NCBI GenBank assembly: GCA_041479965.1
Contig: JBGOZE010000003.1
Span: 1-46,681 of the forward strand
Direction: 5' to 3'
DNA: 46,681 nucleotides
From: SM23-78 sp041479965
Lineage (GTDB): Archaea > Nanobdellota > Nanobdellia > Woesearchaeales > SM23-78
The notes beneath the pieces are model-generated. The model worked only from the letters and a program-made list of their open reading frames with translations. It did not search any database and was not told the origin of the DNA. Below, piece by piece: positions 7,472 through 16,515 of this stretch. Made by a program: the position numbers and the translations under genes. Every line of letters begins with the position of its first letter. The first letter of the stretch is position 1.

Positions 7472-9112
7472 ATGGGCAAGGAAAAACCAAAGGAAAACAA
7501 GGAAGCTAAAAAAGAGCAGCCTGAAGACAGCAAGCAAAAGCTTGCTGATTCAGAAAAGCTTGGCTTTTCTGAAGCTAAGAAGGAAGCCAAGGGTAATTCT
7601 GAGAAGGAATTCCTGCAGGAATTGATAAGTTTCCTCCAGAGAAAAGGTTTCATCTGGGGGCCAGAACCAGAGATCTACGGCGGAACAGCAGGCTTCTACA
7701 CCTATGCTCCTCTTGGAAAGCTGCTCAAGAACAAGGTGGAGGCAATCATCAGGAAGAGCCTGCAAGAAGAGGAGTTCTTTGAGGTCGAGTGCCCTATTGT
7801 GATGGAGCGCAAAGTCTGGGAAGCATCAGGCCATCTCAGAGGTTTCACAGACGCTATAATCACCTGCTCTAAGTGCAAGGCTAATTTCAGGCTTGACCAC
7901 CTGCTTATGGATTTTCCTGAGACCAAGCATTTCAAGAAGCCAGAGGAATACTTGCAGTTCATTGCAGATAAGAAAATCAAGTGCCCAAACTGTACCGGCG
8001 ATTTTAATCCTGAAATCAAGAAGCACAACCTGATGATGCGCACCACTGTCGGTATTGACCAGGAAGCTTATAACAGGCCAGAGACAGCAACAACAACCTA
8101 TCTTCCTTTTCTCAGGTTCAGTGATTTCTTCAGGAAGCAACCAGTGTTCGGAGTCTTCCAGATAGGAAAGGCTTTCAGGAATGAGATAAGCCCCAGGCAG
8201 CATGTTGTCAGGATGAGGGAATTCACCCAGGCAGAAGCCCAGCTGTTCATAAAAAAGGAATTGAAGAATAGCTTTGACAAGTTCAAGAAAGTCCAAGATG
8301 ATATCTTGCCGTTGTGGAACTATCAAAGCCAGGAAGCAGGTAAAGCTCCTGAGAAGATTGCTGTGAAAGAAGCATTGGAGAAAGGATTCTTCAAGAGCCA
8401 AGCATATGCCTGGACCATAACTGTGGCTTACAGGCTTTTCAAGAGCATGGGAATACCAGATGATAACATCAGGCTAAGGCAGCATTTCCCTGATGAGAAA
8501 GCCTTCTACGCAGATGATGCCTGGGATGTTGAGATAAACACCAGGAGCTTTGGCTGGGTGGAAGTCTGCGGAGTGCATGACAGGACTGACTATGATCTGA
8601 AGCAGCATGCCAAGTTCAGCGGCACAGCTCTCGAAGCCTTTGATGAGGCTACAGGGCAAAAATATGTCCCTCATGTGCTTGAGATTGCTTTCGGAACTGA
8701 CAGGCCGGTGTTTGCTCTCATAGATACATTCTATGAAAAAAAGGAGAAGGATGAAGGCAAGACTGTGTTCAGGATTCCTTATCATCTCAGCCCGCTGCCA
8801 ATTGCTATTTTTCCGCTCATGAAAAAGCCTGAACTCATGGCCAAGGCCAATGAAGTCTATGATATGCTCAAGAAGGATTTCCTGTGCACCTATGACGAGA
8901 CAGGAGCTATTGGCAGGCGCTACCTGAGAGCAGCAGAGGCAGGCACGGCCTATTGCATCACAATTGATTTCGAGACTCTTGAAAAGGAAGAGCCTGATGT
9001 CACAGTGAGGGACAGGGACAGCGAGAAACAGATTAGGATTAAGGTCAAAAAACTCAAGGAAGCTCTGCGGCAGCTGCTTGAAGAAGGAAAGACCTTTGAT
9101 GACTTGAAGTAA
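7472..9112 (+). CDS. glyS: Glycyl-tRNA synthetase, archaeal/eukaryotic type
   Basis: A 546-residue class II synthetase of the homodimeric type that charges tRNA-Gly. The N-terminus carries an unusual 40-residue charged lysine/glutamate-rich extension. Catalytic motifs follow: 'FIWGPEPEIYGGTAGFYTYAPLG' region, motif 2 'FRNEISPRQHVVRMREF', and a motif 3 region 'GAIGRRYLRAAEAGTAYC'. Two CxxC pairs (CSKCKANF; CPNC) fit the zinc-like insertion of this family. An anticodon-binding domain closes the protein. The start is set at ATG 7472 because the TATA box is 23 bp upstream; a TTG at 7454 would add six residues. A tRNA-Gly gene lies 1.6 kb upstream. Confidence 0.95.
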   Translation: MGKEKPKENKEAKKEQPEDSKQKLADSEKLGFSEAKKEAKGNSEKEFLQELISFLQRKGFIWGPEPEIYGGTAGFYTYAPLGKLLKNKVEAIIRKSLQEEEFFEVECPIVMERKVWEASGHLRGFTDAIITCSKCKANFRLDHLLMDFPETKHFKKPEEYLQFIADKKIKCPNCTGDFNPEIKKHNLMMRTTVGIDQEAYNRPETATTTYLPFLRFSDFFRKQPVFGVFQIGKAFRNEISPRQHVVRMREFTQAEAQLFIKKELKNSFDKFKKVQDDILPLWNYQSQEAGKAPEKIAVKEALEKGFFKSQAYAWTITVAYRLFKSMGIPDDNIRLRQHFPDEKAFYADDAWDVEINTRSFGWVEVCGVHDRTDYDLKQHAKFSGTALEAFDEATGQKYVPHVLEIAFGTDRPVFALIDTFYEKKEKDEGKTVFRIPYHLSPLPIAIFPLMKKPELMAKANEVYDMLKKDFLCTYDETGAIGRRYLRAAEAGTAYCITIDFETLEKEEPDVTVRDRDSEKQIRIKVKKLKEALRQLLEEGKTFDDLK

Positions 9113-9162
9113 TTTTTGTCATATTTTTTCTTTGATGCAGGTTATATTCTCAAGAATAGAAA

Positions 9163-9172
9163 AGTATAAAAA
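9163..9172 (+). promoter_or_regulatory. TATA-like box for glucan phosphorylase
   Basis: AGTATAAAAA, about 40-48 bp before the ATG at 9211, predicting a short leader of roughly 15-20 nt. Confidence 0.4.
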
Positions 9173-9210
9173 CAATTTTGAAAAGAATAGAGGTATTCAG
9201 TGATTGAGGG

Positions 9211-10896
9211 ATGTTATTTTTGGTGCAGAAGATTTTAGTTGATTATTTCACCATGGAGGTCGGCATACGCTCTGACATTCCCATCTATTCTGGAGGCTTA
9301 GGCATTCTTTCAGGTGACATCTTCAAATCAGCAACAGACATGGGCATACCTCTACGAGTCATATCTAACCTGTATGACCATGGCTATTTCACCCAGAAGA
9401 TAAAGGACAAGCAACAGGTAGAAATCTATGAGCCATATGATCCTGAGCAGCACATGAAGAAGCTAGAGGAAAGGGTAAGCGTGCCTATTGAAGGCCGAGA
9501 GGTAAAGGTGAAAGCCTGGCTCTATGAGCATGAAGGTATTACGGGCTTCAAGAATCCAGCTCTTCTTCTAAGCACCAGATGCCCTGGCAATCCTTTTTGG
9601 GATGAGAGAATCAGCGATACTCTTTACAGGGAAGAGCCTAATGATAGGCGCTACGCCAGGATATGCCAGGAAATGGTCCTTGGAATTGGCGGAGTGAAAA
9701 TGATACACGAGCTCAACGGCAAGCACTCACTCTCACAGGTGCTCCACCTCAATGAAGGCCACGGAGCATTCGCGACCCTGGAGATGCTCAAGCGCTATGG
9801 AATGAAAGCTGCAAAGGAGCAGACGGTCTTCACAACGCACACGCCAATCGAAGCAGGCCACGACAGGTTTGAGTATGATAAGATATATTCCATGATGGGC
9901 GATTACCTAAAAGGCATTGACATAAAAGCGCTTGCAGGGGATGACAAGCTCAACATGACCTTGCTCGCCCTGAACATGAGCCGTTACGCCAATGCTGTCT
10001 CCAAGACCCACCAGGTAGTCTCAGGCCACATGTTCCCTAATCACAACATCAATTCTGTAACAAATGGAGTGCATTCATACACGTGGACTTCCCCAGAATT
10101 CCAGGCTCTCTATGACAAGCACATCCCTGAATGGAGGCAAGACCCTTGCGCGCTCATCCATGCTGATAAAATACTCTCATCAGAATTATTAGCTGCCCAC
10201 GGGAAAGCCAAGCAGAGGCTGATTGATTATGTCAACTCTTACAGCGATGCAAGATTCGACCCTAACCTCGTCACCTTTGGCTTTGCAAGGCGCTTTGCAG
10301 ATTATAAGCGCGGAGACCTGATGTTCTATGACCTGCATAAGTTAGTCGATATCTGCAAGGGAAAAGCGCAGATAGTGTTCGCAGGCAAAGCACACCCCAG
10401 AGATGGCAGAGGCAAGCAGATAATCAACAATGTGCTCAGGTTCTCAGAGAATCTGAGAGGAAAAGTCAATATCGCCTTCTTGGAAAATTATAATCTGGAC
10501 GTCGGAAAGCTCATGGCTTCTGGCTGCGATGTATGGGTCAACCTTCCGCGAAGGCCCTACGAGGCATCAGGCACATCAGGAATGAAAGCAGCTCATAACG
10601 GAGTCCCGACCCTATCGACTCTCGAAGGCTGGGTTGCTGAGACGTCCATAACCGGTGAAAAAAGGCAGGGAGTATGGGCTGTAGGCCCTGAGCCAGAAGA
10701 AAGCAACCTCTGGAAAAGCAATGATTTAGAAGATGCTATCAGCCTGTACAAAGTGATGAAAGAAAAAACTATTCCTGCTTGCGAGAACGACGAGCTTTAT
10801 GCCAAGGAAATGATAGAAGCAATAAAGAATGCTGCCTGGACCAACACCCACAGGGTGGTAAGGGAGCTCATGGAAAAAGCCTATCAGCTCAAATGA
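9211..10896 (+). CDS. Alpha-glucan phosphorylase (GT35)
   Basis: A 561-residue pyridoxal-phosphate enzyme that releases glucose-1-phosphate from alpha-1,4-glucans. The N-terminus 'YFTMEVGIRSDIPIYSGGLG' is typical of the short archaeal/bacterial GlgP/MalP branch. 'LNEGHGAF' and 'FTTHTPIEAGHDRF' follow in the middle. The cofactor lysine is the K of 'EASGTSGMKAA' near residue 459. The protein is much shorter than the roughly 800-residue glycogen phosphorylases but normal for this branch. It would supply sugar phosphate to the pathway served by the aldolase and ROK kinase elsewhere in the window. The start at 9211 keeps the conserved first strand; the ATG at 9253 would remove it. Confidence 0.92.
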   Translation: MLFLVQKILVDYFTMEVGIRSDIPIYSGGLGILSGDIFKSATDMGIPLRVISNLYDHGYFTQKIKDKQQVEIYEPYDPEQHMKKLEERVSVPIEGREVKVKAWLYEHEGITGFKNPALLLSTRCPGNPFWDERISDTLYREEPNDRRYARICQEMVLGIGGVKMIHELNGKHSLSQVLHLNEGHGAFATLEMLKRYGMKAAKEQTVFTTHTPIEAGHDRFEYDKIYSMMGDYLKGIDIKALAGDDKLNMTLLALNMSRYANAVSKTHQVVSGHMFPNHNINSVTNGVHSYTWTSPEFQALYDKHIPEWRQDPCALIHADKILSSELLAAHGKAKQRLIDYVNSYSDARFDPNLVTFGFARRFADYKRGDLMFYDLHKLVDICKGKAQIVFAGKAHPRDGRGKQIINNVLRFSENLRGKVNIAFLENYNLDVGKLMASGCDVWVNLPRRPYEASGTSGMKAAHNGVPTLSTLEGWVAETSITGEKRQGVWAVGPEPEESNLWKSNDLEDAISLYKVMKEKTIPACENDELYAKEMIEAIKNAAWTNTHRVVRELMEKAYQLK

Positions 10897-10921
10897 GCTC
10901 AGAGGCCTTCATCTTTAGAAA

Positions 10922-10932
10922 AAGATTTATAA
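10922..10932 (+). promoter_or_regulatory. TATA-like box for tRNA-Phe
   Basis: AAGATTTATAA ends 27 bp before tRNA position 1 at 10960. Confidence 0.55.
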
Positions 10933-10959
10933 ATCCCCCTCAAGTCTCAGCATCTATGT

Positions 10960-11083
10960 GGGCTGGTAGCTCAGACTGAGAGAAAAACTCGTCTAAGGAG
11001 AGCACACGGCTGAAGAAATGACAAGGCACAATGCCTTGTTTGCCGATACCGTGGTGTCGTGGGTTCAAATCCCGCCCGGCCCA
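10960..11083 (+). tRNA. tRNA-Phe (GAA) with two introns
   Basis: Acceptor GGGCTGG (10960-10966) pairs with CCGGCCC (11076-11082); discriminator A at 11083. Anticodon stem CACGG (11005-11009) pairs with CCGTG (11049-11053); anticodon GAA at 11012-11014. T arm: GTGGG-TTCAAAT-CCCGC. Intron 1 (10979-10996, 18 nt) lies in the D loop. Stems GCTC/GAGC, AGAC/GTCT and GAG/CTC with 3-nt bulges TGA and AAG form a bulge-helix-bulge, and cutting TG|A and AA|G rejoins a standard GCTCAGACTGGGAGAGC D arm. Intron 2 (11016-11047, 32 nt) is at canonical 37/38 and contains the hairpin ACAAGGCA/TGCCTTGT. The mature tRNA is 74 nt. No CCA is encoded. Confidence 0.93.
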
Positions 11084-11107
11084 CTTACTATTCTTATTTT
11101 GACATTA

Positions 11108-11117
11108 ACATTTATAA
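11108..11117 (+). promoter_or_regulatory. TATA-like box for DUF2284 gene
   Basis: ACATTTATAA, about 28 bp before the ATG at 11141, which predicts a nearly leaderless message. Confidence 0.45.
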
Positions 11118-11140
11118 GTGCTTCTTGATTTCTCAAGCTC

Positions 11141-11650
11141 ATGATTGAAAAAATAACTCATGACAAAATTGAATATAATAAAAAGTTTCAATACCTTTGT
11201 AAGCATCCTTTTTATGGGCACCAGAAAGGTTGCCCTAATTACGGGAAAAAGCGAAGCTGCCCACCACATGTTCCGTTGATTGACGAAGTTCTTGAACTGA
11301 ATAAAGGTCTTTATCTTATTTTCACTGAGTTCAATGTTGGCGAATTTGCTGAGCGAATCAGAAAATCTCATCCTGATTGGAAAAGCTCGAGGCAATGGTA
11401 TAACTCGAGGTATTGGCAACCTAAGGCAAGAAAATTGCAAAGAAAAGAGGAAGCATATGCCAAGAGAGAAAAAAGCATTGATTGCATCATCAATAATCCT
11501 GAAGCATTAGGAGTGAATGTCAGCAGATTAATGGCTGTCTCAGGAATTAATCTTAAATGGGAATGGCCTCCGGAGCATGAAATTAAGAATAAGGGCTTTC
11601 TTGGAAATACTGTTTATCTTGTTTCCCTTGGCGGGTATTCAAAAAAATAA
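11141..11650 (+). CDS. DUF2284 family predicted metal-binding protein
   Basis: A 169-residue soluble protein. Cysteines C20, C31 and C40 in the contexts 'YLCKHP', 'GCPNYGKK' and 'SCPPHVP' form the metal- or Fe-S-binding signature I associate with DUF2284. The usual C-terminal cysteine cluster is not evident; the tail is 'GNTVYLVSLGGYSKK'. Its biochemical function is not established. The gene is single, with its own TATA-like box, and converges on the pilus platform gene with 20 bp between stop codons. Confidence 0.7.
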   Translation: MIEKITHDKIEYNKKFQYLCKHPFYGHQKGCPNYGKKRSCPPHVPLIDEVLELNKGLYLIFTEFNVGEFAERIRKSHPDWKSSRQWYNSRYWQPKARKLQRKEEAYAKREKSIDCIINNPEALGVNVSRLMAVSGINLKWEWPPEHEIKNKGFLGNTVYLVSLGGYSKK

Positions 11651-11670
11651 GAAAAAATCTTCATTCCACG

Positions 11671-13935
11671 CTAAGTCGCCGTGAATCCTGAGAGTATTGA
11701 ACCTGCGACTATGCTGAAGAGCATGGTGACAAAAAGGGTCACAAAGACATAGGTGACTGTGGTCCTGAGCATATTCTTTCCGACCAAGTATCTTTCGCTG
11801 AGCTTGTCGCTTCCATTCTCTATGCCGTTGAGCAGAACTGATAATATGAAGGTTATCTGCAGGACATAGAGCCCGACTATTATCTGGAAATAATAGGTTG
11901 ATATGCCTGTTCCGAACATGCCTAAGATGCCTGTCTGGGCTCCCATGCTAGTTTCTCCTGCCTGGTTTGCTAGTTCAGAAAGCCTTATGGCCAGGCTTCC
12001 TAGTATCTGGGTTATCATGCCAGTGATGCCGACGACTATGCCTGCGATGACTGGCGTCAGGAAGCTCACCTGGCTTTTCATGCTGCTTATTATGTCTGCC
12101 ATCAAGTCTTTCAGCCTCTCATCAACTCGGTGTATCTGCTTGATGTATTCTGCCACATTGATGACTGCCTGGCTTGCGATCATCGGCCCTTTCTTGCTGC
12201 TCTCCACCAATACCTTCATGCTGCTCTCGATAAGATTGGATGGATAGTACACCAAGGCTCCTCTTTTCTCATCGAATATTGCCTGCTCGACGCTCATGCC
12301 GAGCTTGGATATGTTGATGCTCACCAGCTCAAAGAACTTGCCGCTGAGCGTGTCTTCCATGACTGCTGCCACCTTGCTGAAGGCTATCTCTGCTGGAAGC
12401 CCGTCTCCGAGCCTATTGCCCAGTTGGAAGAGCGCAGAGGCGAATTCCTGCTCCAAGGCTTTTGACTGGTCTCTTATCTTTATCACGTTCTTGCTCCTGA
12501 AATGATAGAACAAGCCTATAGAAAGACCTATGGCAAGTATTACAAAGAAGCTCATCAGTGTCGAACCCAGGCCGAAGGGTCCCACTATTTTTCCAGTGAG
12601 CTCTCCCCCAGCAATCTCTTCCCTGTAGCCCAGGAGATAGAATGTCGCTGCAGGATCAGTTGGCGTGCTTATTGTTTTTATGATGGTCGCTCCATCATCA
12701 TCCTTTACAGTGACCATGTCAAAGTTAGGATTGAGCGCATGCATGATCAGCGGGGACAATCCTATGATGAATAGAACTATAAATATCGTGACCGATATGA
12801 CTGCCGGGCTCAGCCTGAGCTCTGACTTTCCCATCGGGATTATAATATTCCTGAACTTCTTCATCTCAGGATTAGTCTCAGATATGTCGCTCTCACCATA
12901 GCCTGTCGGCCTGGTCGAGAGGATGTTTCTTGTCAGATAGTAAACCATCACTGGCAATACTACGTTGTAGAGCACAAAAAGATGATACCATTTGACTTCT
13001 TCCATGAAACTGACCAGCAGCGGAAGGATTACTAATCCTAGTATGGGCAGGATGATTCCTAGCATGTGCAAAGCTGTGAGCGGGCCTTGGAGGTTGTGGG
13101 CGAAGTGCAACATCTTTTCATAGGTCTCATCTAATATGACATTAAGGCCTTTGTCAAGGGCATCCAGTCTTCTGCCTTCTGAAGATTCAAATAGTGAGGA
13201 TTCTATCAAATGCATGCTCTCTATGAATTCCATGTTGTACTTGCGCCAGCTCTGGAGATAATCATCAAGGCTCTCTTTTATTGAGTCGAACTTCTCTGAC
13301 TCCACGTTCCAAAGAATCTTCCTGATATCGAGTGAGAGCGGAGGCGCGAGGTGCTCTGAGGCAAAGCTCAGCGCCCTTTCCAGGTTGCTGGTGTGCCTCA
13401 TGTAGGTCACGATGTAGAATACGCAAAGCACCATCTGGTTGCTTGCTTTCATCCTCCAGTTGTTAGCCATGAAAAAAGGTATTTTCTGCAATGGAATGAT
13501 GACTGACAAAGCTGCGAGGATTCCGAACACAACAAAGAACATGCTGCCGCCGCCAGGCACGAGCAGGGAAGGAATCACGTAGCTGATGAGGATTATGACC
13601 AAAGCAACGACAATAGGCGCTAGCAGTGAGAAACTGGTGACTCCTGAAGGCGTAACATCCAGGTGGCATATCCTGATGGCCTCTTGTATCTCAGGCAGTT
13701 TTTTCTTGTCAGGCTCCACCTTTAGGAACTGCTCAGACATCTTGCACATCTTCTCGTAGAAGGTCATGTTGCCTGGCAGGCTCTCTCTCTTGAACTGAGA
13801 ATATTGTTTTGTAGTCAAGGGACGATTTTCAGGGGGAGATTGTTTGGCTCCGACCTCTTTTTCATTGAAGCTGCTCTTTAGCTTGTTCTCATACCTTGCC
13901 TTAAGCTCAGCCAGTTGCGAATCTTGATTAGCCAT
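11671..13935 (-). CDS. TadC/GspF-like pilus platform membrane protein
   Basis: A 754-residue polytopic protein of the type II/IV secretion F (TadC, FlaJ) family, which forms the inner-membrane platform on which the ATPase acts. A soluble N-terminus (about 1-95) precedes two paired helices, a first F-domain-like cytoplasmic helical bundle (about 155-285), further helices, a second bundle (about 485-640) and three C-terminal helices. The doubled F domain and the size match archaeal TadC/FlaJ-type platforms. It lies 78 bp downstream of the ATPase gene, same strand, so the two very likely act as one motor. No prepilin peptidase gene is visible in the window. Confidence 0.85.
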   Translation of the reverse strand: MANQDSQLAELKARYENKLKSSFNEKEVGAKQSPPENRPLTTKQYSQFKRESLPGNMTFYEKMCKMSEQFLKVEPDKKKLPEIQEAIRICHLDVTPSGVTSFSLLAPIVVALVIILISYVIPSLLVPGGGSMFFVVFGILAALSVIIPLQKIPFFMANNWRMKASNQMVLCVFYIVTYMRHTSNLERALSFASEHLAPPLSLDIRKILWNVESEKFDSIKESLDDYLQSWRKYNMEFIESMHLIESSLFESSEGRRLDALDKGLNVILDETYEKMLHFAHNLQGPLTALHMLGIILPILGLVILPLLVSFMEEVKWYHLFVLYNVVLPVMVYYLTRNILSTRPTGYGESDISETNPEMKKFRNIIIPMGKSELRLSPAVISVTIFIVLFIIGLSPLIMHALNPNFDMVTVKDDDGATIIKTISTPTDPAATFYLLGYREEIAGGELTGKIVGPFGLGSTLMSFFVILAIGLSIGLFYHFRSKNVIKIRDQSKALEQEFASALFQLGNRLGDGLPAEIAFSKVAAVMEDTLSGKFFELVSINISKLGMSVEQAIFDEKRGALVYYPSNLIESSMKVLVESSKKGPMIASQAVINVAEYIKQIHRVDERLKDLMADIISSMKSQVSFLTPVIAGIVVGITGMITQILGSLAIRLSELANQAGETSMGAQTGILGMFGTGISTYYFQIIVGLYVLQITFILSVLLNGIENGSDKLSERYLVGKNMLRTTVTYVFVTLFVTMLFSIVAGSILSGFTAT

Positions 13936-14013
13936 TTTTTATCATTTTAGATAAGTTAGATAATCATATGTTCAGTGCTTCAAATTATCGCAGGGTTTTC
14001 TTGACCAGTCTGC

Positions 14014-16320
14014 CTAGCTTTGGTCTAAATCCAAAGCCTTGCTCTTCTCTTTCTTTACCTCTTTTTTAAGCCATTCCTTCCAATCAAAGAGTATCCTATC
14101 AGAATCAAGCTTTCCTGTCTTGTCATTGACCTTGTCGCATATCTTGTGGAACTCATCATTGCAGCTGATGACGAATTGAGCCTCGAGAAGGTCCAAGTTG
14201 TTCTCTGTCTCAGCAAGCTTCACCAATTCTTCTTTCATCTTAGCCCTGAGCATTATGTTCTCCCAGATGGCATCCCAGTTGCCTGCCCATTCCTTGACAT
14301 TGCCTGCTATCGCCTTGAGGATGTCACTGTCGCCATTGATGAGGTCATCGGTCGGCTCTAGTTCATCAGTCTTGGAATTGTACTTCATAAGGTCGACAAA
14401 TCCGTGTTCCCTGAGCGGATCATCCTCCCACTCTTTCCTTACCTCTGTTATCTGGGTGACTCTTCTCCATCTGTGCAAGCCATCAGGGCTCCTGATAGGA
14501 TTAGCGACGATTATGATGTCTGTTGCTTTGAAGCTTGTTCTCGGGACTTTCAGGTCATTCACCACCCTGTCAAACACTCCGTAAGGGCTGTCCCCGTGGA
14601 TGGTTCCTGCGACCACATTGGCCAGTGCTCCTATTCTCATTGCCTCGTAGAGGGCAGCTGCTTCTGTGCTTCTCACTTCACCGACGATAAGGGCCGAGTC
14701 TCCAAGCCTCAGGGTGGTCCTTATGCCTTCATCTGCAGGCACCTCTGATGTGCCCTTTGAAAGTGCAGAAGCCACTTTCATGGGCTGGATGTTATAGCCT
14801 AACCCTCTGCAGCCTTCTGTCGGCAATTCAAGGGTGTCCTCTATTGTTATTATCCTGTAGCGCCTCATTATCTCGATCATAACCGATCCTAGAAGGCTGG
14901 TCTTACCAGCGCTCCTTGTTCCTGCAACAAGCAAAGTCCTGTTCCCATCCACTAGAAAGCTTATCAGGCCTGCTGCAAGGGGAGTAATCATCTTGTTATG
15001 GATGAACAAGGGAAGAGTCCACGGCTTATCCCTGTGCCTCCTGAAGGCATAGGCTATTCCGAATGGGTTCAGAGGAGGAGATATCACTCCAACTCTTGAC
15101 CTGGCAATGCCCGGGATGCTTATCTCTGTGTCAAGCACAGGGTTGGCCTCGTCGAGAGGCCTGCCACTTATCATTCTCAGCTTGGAAGCCCAGCTTTCAG
15201 AATCACTCACGCTCGGGATGATGTTGGTCTTGCAGTCGCCGTAATCCTGGTGGACTATGAACAAGGGTGCCTGGCCTGCTGGGCTGTTGAAGGTGATGTC
15301 CTGGATTTTTGGGTCTGCGAGCAGCACTTCTATCAGGCCGAAGCCTACTGTGTATCTTATGAGTATCATGGTGAGCTCGTCAAGTTCTGACTCTGAGAGC
15401 TTCACTCCCCTGTAGCCAGATAGTTCCTCGATGAGGTCGTGGCCAACATTGTAGAATACATCTCTCATCCTTTCTGGGTCTATGAATTCCTGACGCGTAG
15501 GCTTGTGCTCTGCTATGATATTCCTTGCCAGATCGAGCAGCTCGTAGTGCTCTTCCCTGAGCTTGAACTCTGGCGGAGTCATGTGATAGAGGTACTGGAC
15601 ATTATCGTCCAGCTCAAAAATCACCACTTCTGTGTCGCCTATGCTGTAGTTGGCAAGCTCAGACGCTCCCTTTGGATAGGTGGCCATCAGCTTGGTGAAC
15701 ATGAAGTCAGGCTTTATGATGGGAGCGAATATTTTTGCATAAACAGCCCTGTCAAACGGCTTGTGGCCTGGCAGGAAAGGCTTGGCAATGGTTATGAGCC
15801 TGGTCTTGTCAAGTTCCTCGATAAGATAGTTTAGGAGTTTCACATAGAGCTTGTGGGCTTCAGCTGCTTCACCGAACTCTGTCTCTCCAAGCATCTTCTC
15901 ATGCCTAAGAATCCTGGTGAGCTCTACAAAGCAGGTGAGCGGGTCTTTTTTCAAGGTGTCAAAGACCAAGTGATGTATCTGGTTGTATATCCTGTCAACC
16001 TCTCGCGGCGAGGTCTTGACTCTTATTGATTCGTAGCTGAATAAGTCCTTCTGTTTTATCAGGCGGTTGTATAGGAGAGCTATCTCTATTATGAGCCGAG
16101 TCTGTGCATAATCATACTCATAATCCCTTTTCTGCACAAAGACAATCTTGGTGACGGCCCTGTTCTCGATCAATCGCTCCATGGTATAAGCCATTAGGCT
16201 GGCGTTGTCTTCGAGCGACGGCACTGTGGCCAAGTTTTCGCAATTAATCTTCAGAATAGTGTCTTCGCCTTCTCTCACCAAGTCATAAGGAAGACCTGGC
16301 TTTTCTTTCTCTACAGGCAC
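14014..16320 (-). CDS. Type II/IV secretion (TadA/VirB11-like) ATPase
   Basis: A 768-residue motor ATPase for pilus or archaellum-like assembly. Walker A is GTRSAGKTS near residue 465; 'TIEDTLELP' is the Asp box, 'SALIVGEVRSTEA' the Walker B region and 'GTIHGDSPYGVFDR' the His box. The N-terminal part (about 1-300) is longer than in CpaF/VirB11, and a further 130 residues follow the core, ending in a lysine-rich helix. The start is GTG at 16320, because GAGGGTGA lies three bases upstream. It heads an operon with the platform gene. Substrate pilins are not certain; the exported proteins at 17.8-24.8 kb are candidates. Confidence 0.9.
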   Translation of the reverse strand: MPVEKEKPGLPYDLVREGEDTILKINCENLATVPSLEDNASLMAYTMERLIENRAVTKIVFVQKRDYEYDYAQTRLIIEIALLYNRLIKQKDLFSYESIRVKTSPREVDRIYNQIHHLVFDTLKKDPLTCFVELTRILRHEKMLGETEFGEAAEAHKLYVKLLNYLIEELDKTRLITIAKPFLPGHKPFDRAVYAKIFAPIIKPDFMFTKLMATYPKGASELANYSIGDTEVVIFELDDNVQYLYHMTPPEFKLREEHYELLDLARNIIAEHKPTRQEFIDPERMRDVFYNVGHDLIEELSGYRGVKLSESELDELTMILIRYTVGFGLIEVLLADPKIQDITFNSPAGQAPLFIVHQDYGDCKTNIIPSVSDSESWASKLRMISGRPLDEANPVLDTEISIPGIARSRVGVISPPLNPFGIAYAFRRHRDKPWTLPLFIHNKMITPLAAGLISFLVDGNRTLLVAGTRSAGKTSLLGSVMIEIMRRYRIITIEDTLELPTEGCRGLGYNIQPMKVASALSKGTSEVPADEGIRTTLRLGDSALIVGEVRSTEAAALYEAMRIGALANVVAGTIHGDSPYGVFDRVVNDLKVPRTSFKATDIIIVANPIRSPDGLHRWRRVTQITEVRKEWEDDPLREHGFVDLMKYNSKTDELEPTDDLINGDSDILKAIAGNVKEWAGNWDAIWENIMLRAKMKEELVKLAETENNLDLLEAQFVISCNDEFHKICDKVNDKTGKLDSDRILFDWKEWLKKEVKKEKSKALDLDQS

Positions 16321-16378
16321 TTCATCACCCTCTTTTTTTTATGGCTTTACCTAACCGAAACGAAATATGCTCTTCAGG

Positions 16379-16390
16379 GTATATAAATGT
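16379..16390 (-). promoter_or_regulatory. TATA-like box for the pilus ATPase operon
   Basis: Minus-strand ACATTTATATAC, about 60 bp before the GTG start. It implies a short leader containing the GAGGGTGA ribosome site. Confidence 0.45.
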
Positions 16391-16480
16391 TTTGCTCGAA
16401 AAAAACAGCCAGACAATAGATAGTTAAGAGGCTTTCAAATTAGTATTACCTATGCATTTTCTTATTCCAAGCTATACCAA

Positions 16481-16493
16481 AAATATTAAATAC
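16481..16493 (+). promoter_or_regulatory. TATA-like box for the FlaC-like gene
   Basis: AAATATTAAATAC, about 28 bp before the ATG at 16516, indicating a leaderless transcript, divergent from the ATPase operon. Confidence 0.45.
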
Positions 16494-16515
16494 TAAGAAA
16501 GAAAATGGTCTAGCT

